DNA from: DASXKD01 sp963734725 | GTDB taxonomy: Bacteria > Actinomycetota > Actinomycetes > Streptosporangiales > Streptosporangiaceae | Assembly (NCBI GenBank): GCA_963734725.1 | Contig: CAVTIX010000008.1 | Location: 418,746 to 482,745, forward strand | Reading direction: 5' to 3' | Length of the DNA: 64,000 nt | Shown here: positions 1 to 8,481 of the stretch, piece by piece | Layout of the letters: each line of letters starts with the position of its first letter | Position numbering within the stretch: position 1 is the stretch's first letter | Made by a program: the position numbers and the translations under genes | Notes under the pieces: generated by a model | What the model was told of the DNA's origin: nothing | What the model saw: only the letters and a program-made list of their open reading frames with translations | The model's database searches: none

Positions 1-1
1 C

Positions 2-403
2 CTCGACGACCAGCCGGTGACCGGAAAGAAGGGCCACGGGCCGGTCGCCGTCGACACCGCGGTGGACGGGCTTTCTGCCCGCGATTTCGACGCCCTTGTC
101 ATTCCCGGCGGTTATGCGCCGGACAAGCTGCGGCGCTCAGCCGCCGTGCTCGGCCTGGTGCGGGAGTTCGACGACACGGGGAAGCCGATCGCCTTTATCT
201 GCCACGCCGGATGGGTGCCGATCTCCGCGAAGATCGTCAAAGGCCGGCGCGCGACCAGCGTGGCGGCGATCCGCGACGACATGGTCAACGCCGGCGTCGA
301 CTGGGTGGACCAGGCCACGGTCGTCGACGGCAACCTGATCTCCGCCCGGACGCCCGCCGACCTCGGCCCGTGGATGAAGGCGCTGCTCCGGGCGCTGGAA
401 TGA
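2..403 (+). CDS. DJ-1/PfpI family glutamine amidotransferase-like protein, 5' end outside window
   Basis: Open from the first base of the window to the TGA at 401-403, so the N-terminus is missing. The visible 133 residues hold the core of the DJ-1/PfpI fold: a PGGYAPDKLR segment and the nucleophile elbow AFICHAGW with the conserved cysteine, followed by KGRRATS and an ending DGNLISARTPAD typical of PfpI proteases and their relatives. Members act as cytosolic proteases, deglycases or stress proteins, and substrate cannot be read here. It lies 28 bases upstream of a same-strand oxidoreductase gene, a likely operon. Family is confident, precise activity is not. Confidence 0.85.
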   Translation, partial: LDDQPVTGKKGHGPVAVDTAVDGLSARDFDALVIPGGYAPDKLRRSAAVLGLVREFDDTGKPIAFICHAGWVPISAKIVKGRRATSVAAIRDDMVNAGVDWVDQATVVDGNLISARTPADLGPWMKALLRALE

Positions 404-431
404 TCGCCAGCCGGCGGGGGGTAACGCGTCC

Positions 432-1100
432 ATGACAACAGTGGGGCTGATCGGAAGCGGCCGCATCGGCGGCGCCGTGGCGCGGCTCGCGGCAGCGGCC
501 GGGCACCAGGTGCTGCTCAGCAACTCGCGCGGTCCGGACACGCTTGCGGACCTGGCGGCTGGCCTCGGGCCGCTGGCCCGGGCCGCGGCCGGGCAAGAAG
601 CCGCCGAGGGCGGCGAACTCGTCGTGATCGCCATCCCGTTGGGGGCATATCGGAGCGTTCCGCCCGGGCCGCTCGCGGGGAAGGTGGTCATCGACGCCTG
701 CAACTACTACCCGCAGCGCGACGGGCAGTTCCCCGAGCTGGACAGCGGCGCGCTGACCAGCAGCGAGCTGACTCAGCGGCACCTGCCGGAGTCCGCCGTG
801 GTGAAGGCGTTCAACAACATCTACTACCGGCACCTGGCGTCGCTGGCCCGCCCGGCCGGGGCCGCCGACCGCAGCTACCTGCCCATCGCGGGCGACGACG
901 CGGCGGCGAAGGCGGCCGTGACCGCCTTCCTCGACTCGATCGGCTATGGCGCCGTCGACGCGGGGCCGCTCGCCGAGGGGTGGCGCCAGCAGCCGGGCAC
1001 GCCCGTCTATGGCGCGCCGTACGGGTCGTTCCAGGACCCGAAGGGCTCGCCCGCGAGCGCCGACCCGATACGCAAGGCGCTGGCGGCCGCCGAGCGCTAA
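432..1100 (+). CDS. NADPH-dependent F420 reductase-type oxidoreductase
   Basis: 222 residues. The N-terminus holds a Rossmann dinucleotide loop, GLIGSGRIGGAVA (residues 5-17), followed by SNSRGP, a segment typical of the F420-dependent NADP oxidoreductase family (PF03807) that binds the NADP phosphate. Further family marks are VVIAIPLGAY, DACNYYPQRDG, and VKAFNNIYY in the second half. Members are soluble and transfer hydride between NADP and a partner, F420 in the best-studied case; whether this one uses F420 is inference. ATG start follows a purine-rich GGCGGGGGG stretch. It is downstream of, and probably co-transcribed with, the PfpI-like gene. Confidence 0.85.
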   Translation: MTTVGLIGSGRIGGAVARLAAAAGHQVLLSNSRGPDTLADLAAGLGPLARAAAGQEAAEGGELVVIAIPLGAYRSVPPGPLAGKVVIDACNYYPQRDGQFPELDSGALTSSELTQRHLPESAVVKAFNNIYYRHLASLARPAGAADRSYLPIAGDDAAAKAAVTAFLDSIGYGAVDAGPLAEGWRQQPGTPVYGAPYGSFQDPKGSPASADPIRKALAAAER

Positions 1101-1134
1101 GCCGCCGCGCGGCGCCGGGCGCCGGGCGCCGCTG

Positions 1135-1404
1135 TCAGTCCCGGGGCGCCTTGCCATCGGCCGACTGGCCGGGCAGGGTCAGCGGGGACCGTTTGATGGC
1201 TGGCAGGTAGGTGGTCAGCTCCGCGCTCGCCGCGTCGGCCGCCTGGTGCTGGGCCTGCTGCTGCTCGGACCTGGCGACAGCGGCGTCGAGCCGCTGGGTC
1301 ATCCTGCGCAACCGTCTGGCGCGGACGCGCGCCTTCACCGCCCGGTCGGCCGAGTAGAGCAGGAACACCACCGCGGTCGCGGCAAGAAGGAGCAGGCCAG
1401 CCAC
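1135..1404 (-). CDS. small membrane-anchored coiled-coil protein, function unknown
   Basis: 89 residues. Residues 1-18 form one hydrophobic transmembrane segment (AGLLLLAATAVVFLLY). A strongly basic stretch (KARVRARRLRRM) follows, as expected for a cytoplasmic stop-transfer flank, then an alanine- and glutamine-rich region (RLDAAVARSEQQQAQHQAAD) that could form a short coiled coil. I do not recognise a family. It converges on the oxidoreductase gene with a 34-base gap. The open frame and clear membrane topology make it plausible, but there is no homology argument. Confidence 0.5.
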   Translation of the reverse strand: MAGLLLLAATAVVFLLYSADRAVKARVRARRLRRMTQRLDAAVARSEQQQAQHQAADAASAELTTYLPAIKRSPLTLPGQSADGKAPRD

Positions 1405-1561
1405 GAAACCCCCGCTATCTATGGAAGCTGCCTTCGGCGCTTTCCAGGCTATGCGAGCCCGTCTCCCGGCAGCGCCATGCCGGCGCTGATGTCATGGCCT
1501 CCCTCGCGGGACGTCGTGCCGGAGGCGCGCAGGCCAGCTGCGCGCTGGCTTCGGGAGGCAT

Positions 1562-1581
1562 GGGGTCCGGGGGCTTGCCCC
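1562..1581 (+). repeat. dispersed hairpin-forming repeat, copy 1
   Basis: A 20-base string (GGGGTCCGG, then GGGCTTGCCCC) can fold on itself through its GGGGC/GCCCC arms around TT. The same 20 bases occur on the minus strand at 62608-62627. Both copies lie just outside genes. The gap 1405-1684 otherwise shows nothing recognisable. Confidence 0.55.
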
Positions 1582-1684
1582 GGGACCAGCAGGGTCTCGG
1601 CGCCGGGAAGCCGCGGCGCGGAGCGATGCGGCGTTCGGCCCGGTGGCTGCGGCATGACACTGCCTGTGGTTGACAGCGGATGTC

Positions 1685-2944
1685 TCATAGCCCGAGCAGC
1701 CGCACGGCGTTGTCGTGGCAAACCGCCCGCAGCCACGCCGCGCCGAGGTCCAGGCGGGCCAGCGCTTCCAGCTGGTCCAAGTAGGGGTACGGGATGTTGG
1801 GGAAATCGCTGCCCAGCAGTATGCGCCCGGCCGCGGCGGCCAGCCGCGGCCGCAGCGCCCGCGGGAACGGCGCGAGGCGCTCCATGAAGCCGGTGAACGC
1901 CATCGTCGTGTCGAGATGCACGCCGGGGTAGCGCTCGGCCAGGTCGAGGAACTCGCCATACTCGGGTGCGCCCAGATGAGCGACGATCATCGTCAGCCGG
2001 GGATGGCGGGCGAGCACCGCGGAAACCGGCCCGGGCCCGGTGAACCGGCCCGGCGTCGGCCCCGAGCCACAGTGCACCACGACCGGCACGCGCGCCTCGG
2101 CAAGCGCCCCCCACACCGCGTCCAATGTCTCGTCCCGCGGATCGTAGCCGCCCACCTGGAGGTGCGCCTTGAACAGGCGGGCGCCCGCGCCGATCGCCTC
2201 CGCCACGTAGGCGCCGGCGCCGGGCTCGGCAAAGAACGTGGCGCTGTGCAGGGCATCCGGGACCCTGGCCGCGAACCCGGCCGCCCACGAGTTGAGCCAC
2301 GCGGCCATGCCCGGCTTGTGCGGGTACAGCAGCGCGCTGAACCTGCGCACGCCGAACGCCCGCAGCAGGGCCACCCGCTCTTCCTCGGGCAGCCGGTAGG
2401 CGATCGGCCAAGCGCGGCCCACCCCGGCGCGACCGCCTTCGAAGAACGCCCAGACCTTGGCCAGCACGTTCGGCGGCATGAAATGCGTGTGGATGTCCAC
2501 CAGGCCCGGCAAGCCCAGGTCCTGCCAGAAGGCGACGACCGCGGCCGCCTCCGCCGGGGCGGCCCCGGCCGGGCCCACGGCCGAGGCCAGGACCGCCGCC
2601 TCGCGCCGGAGGCGGCCGGCCTGGTCGGCGTGCCCGGCCCGTTCGTAGCCTGTCGCGGCGGCCTCGCGTTCGGCGATCTCCGCGCGCACGATCCGCTCGG
2701 CTTCGCCCACGGCCGCGCCGCGCCGCGGCGCCTCGCCCGCGCCGAGGCCTGCGGCGGCGCCCGCGAAGTGCGGGCCGCTGGCTACGCCGGGCGCCGGCGC
2801 CGCGGGGACGGCCCTGGCGTTGTCGATCGCGGCCAGGGCCGAGCGCAGCGCCGACGCGGCGGTCTTGTCCCGTGCCCGGAGGGCGGCACGCAACGCCGTT
2901 TGCAGCCGGTCCCGGACCGCCGCGTTGCCCACAGGGGAAACCAT
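1685..2944 (-). CDS. YqeY-like domain fused to an amidohydrolase (metal-dependent hydrolase)
   Basis: One uninterrupted 419-residue frame. Residues 1 to about 125 look like an actinobacterial GatB/YqeY protein (ALRARDKTAASALRSALAAIDNA, then RIVRAEIAEREAAATGYERAGHADQAGRLRREA, quoted in part). From about residue 145 an amidohydrolase-2 domain begins: VDIHTHFMP metal ligands, KAHLQVGGYDPRD, VVVHCGSGP, IVAHLGAPEYGEF, LDTTMAFTGF and GSDFPNIPY with the late metal or catalytic aspartate. The hydrolase part resembles stand-alone actinomycete amidohydrolases of unknown substrate. YqeY relates to the tRNA-binding tail of GatB. The gene starts 4 bases after the stop of the upstream GNAT gene on the same strand. 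The fusion may be genuine or the result of a lost stop codon between neighbours. Confidence 0.85.
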   Translation of the reverse strand: MVSPVGNAAVRDRLQTALRAALRARDKTAASALRSALAAIDNARAVPAAPAPGVASGPHFAGAAAGLGAGEAPRRGAAVGEAERIVRAEIAEREAAATGYERAGHADQAGRLRREAAVLASAVGPAGAAPAEAAAVVAFWQDLGLPGLVDIHTHFMPPNVLAKVWAFFEGGRAGVGRAWPIAYRLPEEERVALLRAFGVRRFSALLYPHKPGMAAWLNSWAAGFAARVPDALHSATFFAEPGAGAYVAEAIGAGARLFKAHLQVGGYDPRDETLDAVWGALAEARVPVVVHCGSGPTPGRFTGPGPVSAVLARHPRLTMIVAHLGAPEYGEFLDLAERYPGVHLDTTMAFTGFMERLAPFPRALRPRLAAAAGRILLGSDFPNIPYPYLDQLEALARLDLGAAWLRAVCHDNAVRLLGL

Positions 2945-2948
2945 AGGG

Positions 2949-3626
2949 TCAGCCAGCGCGGCGGAAGAGCTGGAAAGAGCCGAGCGGTACGAACCCGGCC
3001 GACAGCAGGGCCCGCACGCTGGCCGCGTTGCCCGGGGCGACGGCGGCGAGGGCGAGCTGGCCTTCGGGGAGCACGCCCAGCGCGTCCGCGGCCAGCCTCG
3101 CTCCCCCGCCCTGCCCGCGCCGCGCCGCTTCGATCTCGAAACTCAGCTCGGTGAGCCCGGCGATGCCCCGGCTGACGGTGACGAGGGCGGACCGGCTGTG
3201 ATCCGGGTAACCCAGCACCCGGGGCTCATCCCTGATCCGCGCCGCGAACCGCGCCCGCGGATGTGCGGCCAGATCGGGCCGGTCGACCAGGCGGGGCGGG
3301 GCGCCGGGGCGGCCGGAGCCGCGCCCGGCCAGCAGCATATCCAGGGAGTCGATCCAGCCCGCCGGTCCGGCCAGGGCCGCGATCAGCCGCGGATCGTGCG
3401 CGCCGCCGAACCCATCCGCGCCGAGCGAGGCGATCCGCTGGTCGGAGATGTCCGGCGCCACCGCGAACACGGCATGAGCGGTGAACGAGAAGATCGCTTC
3501 CAGGCCCGGCCGCCACGGTGGCGCCCGCTCCCAGCCACCGTCCGGATCCGGGAACTGGCCCGCCGCCGCCGCGGTGATCAGGCCCGCGAGCGGGTGCTCC
3601 CCGGTGCGCGGCGGTTCGGCGGACAC
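2949..3626 (-). CDS. GNAT family N-acetyltransferase
   Basis: 225 residues from GTG at 3626 (VSAEPPRTGEHP). The frame stays open upstream but that part overlaps the divergent PP2C remnant and looks non-coding. The C-terminal half is a GNAT domain: ALVTVSRGIAGLTELSFEIE leads into RRGQGGG, the acetyl-CoA pyrophosphate loop, then AAVAPGNAASVRALLSAGF, the usual final helix of the fold. The N-terminal half is a family-specific substrate region. Substrate is unknown. It is tightly linked to the YqeY-amidohydrolase gene, the start of which lies 4 bases beyond this stop. Confidence 0.75.
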   Translation of the reverse strand: MSAEPPRTGEHPLAGLITAAAAGQFPDPDGGWERAPPWRPGLEAIFSFTAHAVFAVAPDISDQRIASLGADGFGGAHDPRLIAALAGPAGWIDSLDMLLAGRGSGRPGAPPRLVDRPDLAAHPRARFAARIRDEPRVLGYPDHSRSALVTVSRGIAGLTELSFEIEAARRGQGGGARLAADALGVLPEGQLALAAVAPGNAASVRALLSAGFVPLGSFQLFRRAG

Positions 3627-3739
3627 GCCGCCCACGGTACCGACCGGGGCGCCTGCCCGCGGCGAGCGGCGCCGGGCACGCGACGGCGCGGGCCAGAATT
3701 GGTGCATGGTGCTAGCGACGGTCTCGGGCGGCGCCCGTG

Positions 3740-4242
3740 CTGCCGGGCCGGAAGCTGGCCACCGGGGGCAGGGTGAGATCTTCGCCCTCGCCTCCCCCAC
3801 CGGGTTCGTGTTCACGAGGTACCTGCGCCGGGCCCTGGACAGCCGTCGCGATCCTGACCGGCACGGCGGTAGCGGTCGGGCAGATCGGCGACACGATCGC
3901 CGTGGCCGGGCACGCGGGCAGCTACCAAGCCGTGGCCCTGCGCCCCGCGCTGAGTACGTGAACGAAACGGCGTTCCTCACCGGTCCGGATGCACTCGGCG
4001 AACTGCGGATCGACGTCACCCCGGCGGCGCAGGCGGACACCGTCATCCTCGCCACCGATGGCCTGCGCTTCAAGATCCTGGACGACCTGGCCACGGCCGC
4101 CCCGTTCGCGCCGTTCTTCGAAGACCTGGCGGCCTTTGCCCGCTCGGAGCAGGCCTCAGACGACGCGGTGCGCGCGTTCCTGGCCGGCCTGGATGACCAG
4201 AGCGGTGACGGCAAGACCCTGGTCGCCGCCGTCCGGGCCTGA
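3740..4242 (+). pseudogene. remnant of a PP2C-type protein phosphatase gene
   Basis: Two reading frames must be joined. Around 3820-3950 one frame reads VAVGQIGDTIAVAGHAGSYQ, matching the middle of bacterial PP2C phosphatases. From about 3955 another frame reads EYVNETAFLTG, DTVILATDGLRFKILD and ends DDQSGDGKTLVAAVR, the classic DDxT/SGDDKT phosphatase tail with metal-binding aspartates. The N-terminal third, including the first metal-binding motif, is not found. The gene is therefore 5'-truncated as well as frameshifted, so a real pseudogene is more likely than one sequencing slip. Confidence 0.7.
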
Positions 4243-4252
4243 CCGCACGCCG

Positions 4253-4293
4253 CAGCCGCCGGGCCCGGTGGCGTAGACCGGGCCCGGCGGCTG
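4253..4293. terminator. strong bidirectional terminator-like hairpin
   Basis: A perfect 17-base-pair stem (left arm CAGCCGCCGGGCCCGGT) closes a 7-base loop GGCGTAG. It lies 10 bases after the PP2C remnant stop and 32 bases before the stop of the convergent MMPL gene, the right place for a shared terminator. There is only a weak T-rich tail (GGTTTGCG). Confidence 0.75.
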
Positions 4294-4324
4294 GGTTTGC
4301 GTTATATGACCAGTGGCTCCCTCC

Positions 4325-6325
4325 TCATCGCCGTGTCCCGGTGCCTACCAGCGCGCGGCCGGCTGAGCCGTGCGGGGCGGCGGCGGCTGCCGGGCGGGCG
4401 GCAGCCAGGCCCCGACCGGACGCCTGCGGGCGGGCCGGGGCAGCTGGCGCCTCGTGCAGGCCGATCCGCTGGTGCAGGCGGCGCAGCGGGCCGGGCGCCC
4501 ACCAGTTGGCCGGGCCCAGCAGGGTCATGGTGGCCGGGACCAGGATGCAGCGGATGAGGGTGGCGTCCACCGCGACGGCGATGGCCAGGGCGAGGCCCAT
4601 CTCCTTGATGCCCAGGGTCTGCCCGGAGGCGAAGCCCAGGAACACGATCAGGATCAGGAGCGCGGCGGAGGTGATGATCCGCCCGGACCGCTGCAGCCCG
4701 TTAGCGACGGCGTCGCTGGTGGTGTTGCCTTCGTCGCGAGCTTCCTTGATCCGCGACAGCAGGAACACTTCGTAGTCCATGGACAGGCCGAAGGCGAAGG
4801 TGAAGATGATGACCGGGGCCCAGGCCTCGATGGCGCCGAAAGCGGTGAACCCGAGCAGCGAGGCCAGGTGACCGTCCTGGAACACCCACACCAGGGCGCC
4901 GAACGTCGCGCCGAGCGACAGGACGTTCATGGCCAGCGCCTTGACGGGGATGAGCACCGATCCGGTCATCAGGAACAGCAGGGCGAAGGTGGCCAGCGCG
5001 ATCCATGCCACGGCGTAGGGGATCCGGCTGGCGATCTCGGCCTTGAAGTCGGCCAGGGAGGCGGCCGAGCCGGTGACATAGGTGGTGAAGTGCGGGCGGT
5101 GGTCGCGCAGCACGCTCACCAGGTGCTCGGCAGCGCTGCCCTGGGTAGACCCGGTCGGGGTCACGTCGAGGACGCTGACGTTCCCGTGCAGGCCGTGCTC
5201 CACGCTGACCGCGGCCACGCCGGGCTCGTGCGCCAGGCTGGCGGCGTAGGCGCCGATGGCCGGGTCGCTGGCCGGGATGCGGGCGACGACCTGGATCGGG
5301 TCGGCCTGCATGCCTCCCGGGAAGCGGGCCAGCAGGGTCTGGTCGACCTGGCGGGCTTGCGAGCTGGCAGGCAGGGTGCGCGGGTCACCGAGCCCGTAAT
5401 GGGCGTGCAGGTAGGGGAGTGCGGCGGCGGCCAGCAGCCCGGCCACGGCGAGGGCGGCCAGCGCGGGGCGGGCCTGCACCGCGCGGGCCAGCCGGCCGAA
5501 CCACCCGTCGGAGGCGTCCTGGCGGGCCTTGGCGCCCAGCTTGGGTCCCCAGGCGGCCAGCAGCGCGGGGATCAGCGTCAGCGCGGCGGCCATGGCGATC
5601 AGCACGGTGGCGATGCCGGCGATCGCGACAGAGGTGAAGGTGGGGTCACCGAAGAAGAACAGCCCGGACAGGGCGGTGGCGACGGTCAGCGCGGAGAAGG
5701 TGACCGTACGCCCGGCGGTCGCCACGGTGTGCTCGGTCGCGGCGGCCACGCTGGCGCCGGTGGCGCGGGCTTCGCGGAACCGGTTGACCATCAGCAGGCT
5801 GTAGTCGACCGCCAGGCCCAGGCCGAGCAGCATCACCACATCGGTCGCGTACGGCGCCAGGCTGGTGACGTAGGTGACGCTGAGCAGCGCGATGAAGGTG
5901 GTGGCCATGGCGGCCAGCGACACGATGATCGGGACCAGCGCGGCGCGCAGCCCGCGGAAGATGAAGAAGAGCGCGACCAGCAAGATCGGGAACGCGAGCA
6001 GGCTCGCGTGCACCAGGTCGTTCTCGGGGGCGTTCATGCCGTCGGCCATCGCGCCGGCGTCGCCGCCGCTGGCAATAAATGACCAGCCGACCAGGACGAT
6101 CACCGGCACGGCGAACGGAAGTTTCGGGACACCGAAGCTATTGCTCCCGTGGTGGCTGACGACCCAGGCCACCCCGGCCCCGGCGAGCACCCCCGCCACG
6201 GCGGTCGCGATCTGCCACGCGGCGACGGGACGCGCGGGGGGGCGGGGCGGCGGCGGTCGCGGCCGGGCGCGTTTCCGCGGTGCTGATCCCCACGTCGGGC
6301 TCCCCCTCTCAGACCGTCGTACCAC
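4325..6325 (-). CDS. MMPL/RND family transporter lacking the first periplasmic domain
   Basis: 666 residues as drawn. From about residue 95 it follows the MMPL fold: a transmembrane block (SLLAFPILLVALFFIFRGL), GLGLAVDYSLLMVNRFREA with the functionally key Asp-Tyr pair, a second periplasmic domain (residues about 300-420), then FAFGLSMDYEVFLLSRIKEA and VDATLIRCILVPA. These proteins export lipids or drugs using the proton gradient. Family members usually begin with a transmembrane helix and a roughly 140-residue periplasmic porter domain; here that region is replaced by a low-complexity Pro/Arg leader and two odd hydrophobic stretches. The true start is uncertain, and the gene may be 5'-truncated and inactive. 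Confidence 0.75.
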   Translation of the reverse strand: MVRRSERGSPTWGSAPRKRARPRPPPPRPPARPVAAWQIATAVAGVLAGAGVAWVVSHHGSNSFGVPKLPFAVPVIVLVGWSFIASGGDAGAMADGMNAPENDLVHASLLAFPILLVALFFIFRGLRAALVPIIVSLAAMATTFIALLSVTYVTSLAPYATDVVMLLGLGLAVDYSLLMVNRFREARATGASVAAATEHTVATAGRTVTFSALTVATALSGLFFFGDPTFTSVAIAGIATVLIAMAAALTLIPALLAAWGPKLGAKARQDASDGWFGRLARAVQARPALAALAVAGLLAAAALPYLHAHYGLGDPRTLPASSQARQVDQTLLARFPGGMQADPIQVVARIPASDPAIGAYAASLAHEPGVAAVSVEHGLHGNVSVLDVTPTGSTQGSAAEHLVSVLRDHRPHFTTYVTGSAASLADFKAEIASRIPYAVAWIALATFALLFLMTGSVLIPVKALAMNVLSLGATFGALVWVFQDGHLASLLGFTAFGAIEAWAPVIIFTFAFGLSMDYEVFLLSRIKEARDEGNTTSDAVANGLQRSGRIITSAALLILIVFLGFASGQTLGIKEMGLALAIAVAVDATLIRCILVPATMTLLGPANWWAPGPLRRLHQRIGLHEAPAAPARPQASGRGLAAARPAAAAAPHGSAGRALVGTGTRR

Positions 6326-6392
6326 CTCACAGACCAGTTGGGGAAGCGCTGGGCTGTGGCGGGGGACCGCCGGGTGCAGGAATACTGGCGGG

Positions 6393-7154
6393 GTGGACCC
6401 GCAGGTTGTCTGCTACAGCGAGCGGCCGGAACTCTGGGCCGCCATCAGCGGCCTCTCGGATGAGGTCTGGCCTGAGTACAACCAGCACGGCGCGGCGCTC
6501 AACCACTACTGGGGCCAGCTCTATGACGTGTTCCCCGAGTGGCAGTTCGTGCTGTATGACCCGGGCGAGGACCTGGTCCTGGCCGAGGGCCACACCATCC
6601 CGCTGGCCTGGGACGGCACCGACGCCGGCCTCGGCCCGGGCATCGACGCGACCATAGCCGACGCCTTCGCGCTGCGGGCCGCCGGCGGCAAGCCCACCGC
6701 GGCCAGCGCCCTGGCCGCGGAGATCCCGCCGAGGCACCAGGGCCGGCGCCTCTCCGGCGTCCTGCTCAAGGCGATGTCGCGCCTGGCGCACGACGCGGGA
6801 CTGAGTCACCTGATCGCGCCGGTGCGGCCGAGCCTCAAAGACCGCTACCCCACCATTCCCATCGAGCGGTACGCCCACTGGACCCGTCCCGACGGGGCGC
6901 CGTTCGACCCGTGGGTCCGGGTGCACACCCGGATGGGCGCCCGGATCGGGCCGGCGATCCCGAAATCGCTGCACATCACCGGCGCCGTCGCGGACTGGGA
7001 GTCCTGGACGCGCATGGAGTTCCCGGAGACCGGCGACTATGTCTTCCCGGCCGGCCTGGCGACGGTGCACATCGACCGCGACCGGGACACCGGTGAGTAC
7101 TGGGAGCCCAACATCTGGATCATCCACGAGGCCAGCGGTGGCGCGCCGGGCTGA
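6393..7154 (+). CDS. GNAT-like acetyltransferase family protein
   Basis: 253 residues from GTG at 6393 (VDPQVVCYSERPELW). The fold reads like an N-acetyltransferase relative: WQFVLYDPGEDLVLAEGHTIPLAWDG in the sheet region, AAEIPPRHQGRRLSGVLLKAM in place of the acetyl-CoA loop (HQGRRLSG, like the Q/RxxGxG loop), LIAPVRPSLKDRYP, and a long C-terminal part with PKSLHITGAVADWESWTRM. The last segment ends WEPNIWIIHEA. Similar proteins are annotated as transferases or GNAT in actinomycetes. Substrate unknown. A short lipoprotein-like frame follows 19 bases downstream. Confidence 0.65.
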   Translation: MDPQVVCYSERPELWAAISGLSDEVWPEYNQHGAALNHYWGQLYDVFPEWQFVLYDPGEDLVLAEGHTIPLAWDGTDAGLGPGIDATIADAFALRAAGGKPTAASALAAEIPPRHQGRRLSGVLLKAMSRLAHDAGLSHLIAPVRPSLKDRYPTIPIERYAHWTRPDGAPFDPWVRVHTRMGARIGPAIPKSLHITGAVADWESWTRMEFPETGDYVFPAGLATVHIDRDRDTGEYWEPNIWIIHEASGGAPG

Positions 7155-7173
7155 CCACGCCGGCAGGCCGACA

Positions 7174-7389
7174 ATGATCGCGGCGGCAGGCCTGGCCACG
7201 GCTCTGCTGGCCGGCTGCACGGCCGGCCAGGCCGGCGAGCCGCCGGCCCCCGGGGCAGCGGGTCCGCTCGGCGGCCGGGTCCTCGTCGACGCGGCCAGCG
7301 GCGCGGCCATCCCGGTTACCGTTGCCGCAGCGCCGGCCGCCGGGCCAGTCGCCACGGGCAAGCCGCCGCAGGCCGGCCTCGCCGGCTAG
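7174..7389 (+). CDS. small putative lipoprotein
   Basis: 71 residues from ATG at 7174. It begins IAAAGLATALLAGCTAG, a short hydrophobic stretch ending in the lipobox LLAGC, so the mature lipid-anchored chain would start at cysteine 15. The rest is Ala/Gly/Pro-rich with no recognised domain and may be a truncated secreted protein. Its stop overlaps the stop of the convergent gene by 4 bases. Confidence 0.4.
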   Translation: MIAAAGLATALLAGCTAGQAGEPPAPGAAGPLGGRVLVDAASGAAIPVTVAAAPAAGPVATGKPPQAGLAG

Positions 7390-8306
7390 AGCACCGGCTG
7401 ATTGTGAACGCGGGTCTCACCCGGCTGCGGCGAGCCCGGCAGGAGCGGCTCGGCGGGCCGGGCGGCATGCGCGGCGATCTTGTCCGTGCCCTTACGGCCA
7501 GCATGGTGCTCAGGCAGCTCCGCCCTCCCCCGGGCGATGGCCACCACGGTCAGCAGCGCGGCCAGCGGTGAGACCAGCGCGATGAAGTCGGAGGAGGGCA
7601 GGCTGCCCAGCGCGACGAGCGCGGCGGCGAACCCGGCGATCAGCACAGCGACCACCACCAGTCCCCATCCGCTGAGGAACAGCCGCAGCGTGAACGGCGG
7701 TGGCGCGATCACCTGCGGCACAGCGGTGACCGGCTTGGTCCCGCGGCGCTCGGTCATCCCGTCGCGTACCCGCACGATGAGCGTCAGATCGCCGGGCTCG
7801 TCGGCGATCAGGAGCAGTTCGTCGGGATGGGCCGGGTCCGGGGACTGTGAGACCGCGCCGCCGCCCGCTGCCCATGCCACCACCTTTCGACTGCCCGACG
7901 GCCGCACTCGATAACGGGCCTGCTCGCCGGCGACCACGGTGTCTGGTCCCTCGATGACCACCGGCGGCGCCTGGCCCGCACCCGGCGCCGCGGTCCCGGC
8001 GGTGTGCGGCATGGTCCCGTTCCCCGGCGGCGCTGTCCCGTTCGGCGGCGCTGCCGGGCCTTTTCCCGCCCCGCCGTTGCCGCGCCCGGCCTGCTCTCCG
8101 GCGGCCGGGGAGCCGTGCTGGCCCGGGGGCCCCGCATCCGGAATCACCAGGAACTGGCGGCGGGCCAACCGTTCGGCGAGGCGGATCTGGCGTGCGTGCA
8201 CGCTCCAGGCCATGGCCACGACGGCGGCGGCGAGCCCGGCCGCGCCGAGCCCAAGCAGCGCAGCAACCGTGGGATGACTCGCGTTGCCTGCGAGAGCTGC
8301 GAACAT
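7386..8306 (-). CDS. membrane protein with a central immunoglobulin-like domain
   Basis: 306 residues. A hydrophobic segment at about 12-35 (ALLGLGAAGLAAAVVAMAW) is followed by a basic stretch, a Gly/Pro/Ala-rich linker (about 60-115), and a compact beta-rich module (PPVVIEGPDTVVAGEQARYRV ... LLIADEPGDLTLIVRVRDG, quoted in part) like PKD or Ig-like folds. Two further membrane helices follow near 215-265 (GLVVVAVLIAGFAAALVALG; IALVSPLAALLTVVAIA). No enzyme motif is present. Function unknown; the Ig-like module suggests binding or structural work. A SOS-box-like site lies 65 bases upstream of the start. Confidence 0.65.
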   Translation of the reverse strand: MFAALAGNASHPTVAALLGLGAAGLAAAVVAMAWSVHARQIRLAERLARRQFLVIPDAGPPGQHGSPAAGEQAGRGNGGAGKGPAAPPNGTAPPGNGTMPHTAGTAAPGAGQAPPVVIEGPDTVVAGEQARYRVRPSGSRKVVAWAAGGGAVSQSPDPAHPDELLLIADEPGDLTLIVRVRDGMTERRGTKPVTAVPQVIAPPPFTLRLFLSGWGLVVVAVLIAGFAAALVALGSLPSSDFIALVSPLAALLTVVAIARGRAELPEHHAGRKGTDKIAAHAARPAEPLLPGSPQPGETRVHNQPVL

Positions 8307-8370
8307 GTCCTCTCCCTGCCGTGGCTAAAGCCACGCCGGTCGGCGTGTCTATGCTGTACCAGGATAGTAT

Positions 8371-8386
8371 TCAAACGTATGATCGA
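8371..8386. promoter_or_regulatory. possible LexA (SOS) box
   Basis: The 16-mer TCAAACGTATGATCGA (reverse TCGATCATACGTTTGA) matches the actinobacterial SOS consensus TCGAAC-N4-GTTCGA at 10 of 12 defined positions. A TAGTAT that could be a -10 element lies next to it at 8365-8370. It is upstream of the membrane protein gene that starts at 8306. No experimental basis; two mismatches leave real doubt. Confidence 0.3.
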
Positions 8387-8481
8387 ACAAGCTCAAACCG
8401 GCGCCCGGTCCGGACCGGCCAAACTGAAGCGGAGATTGTGCGTCGGCTGCAGGCCGTCGCGCCGTCGCGAGCGGGCCGCGC

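Noticed and set aside
4370..6082. A 570-codon plus-strand open frame
   Set aside because: Antisense shadow of the MMPL gene, extremely Gly/Gln/Asp-rich and without any domain.
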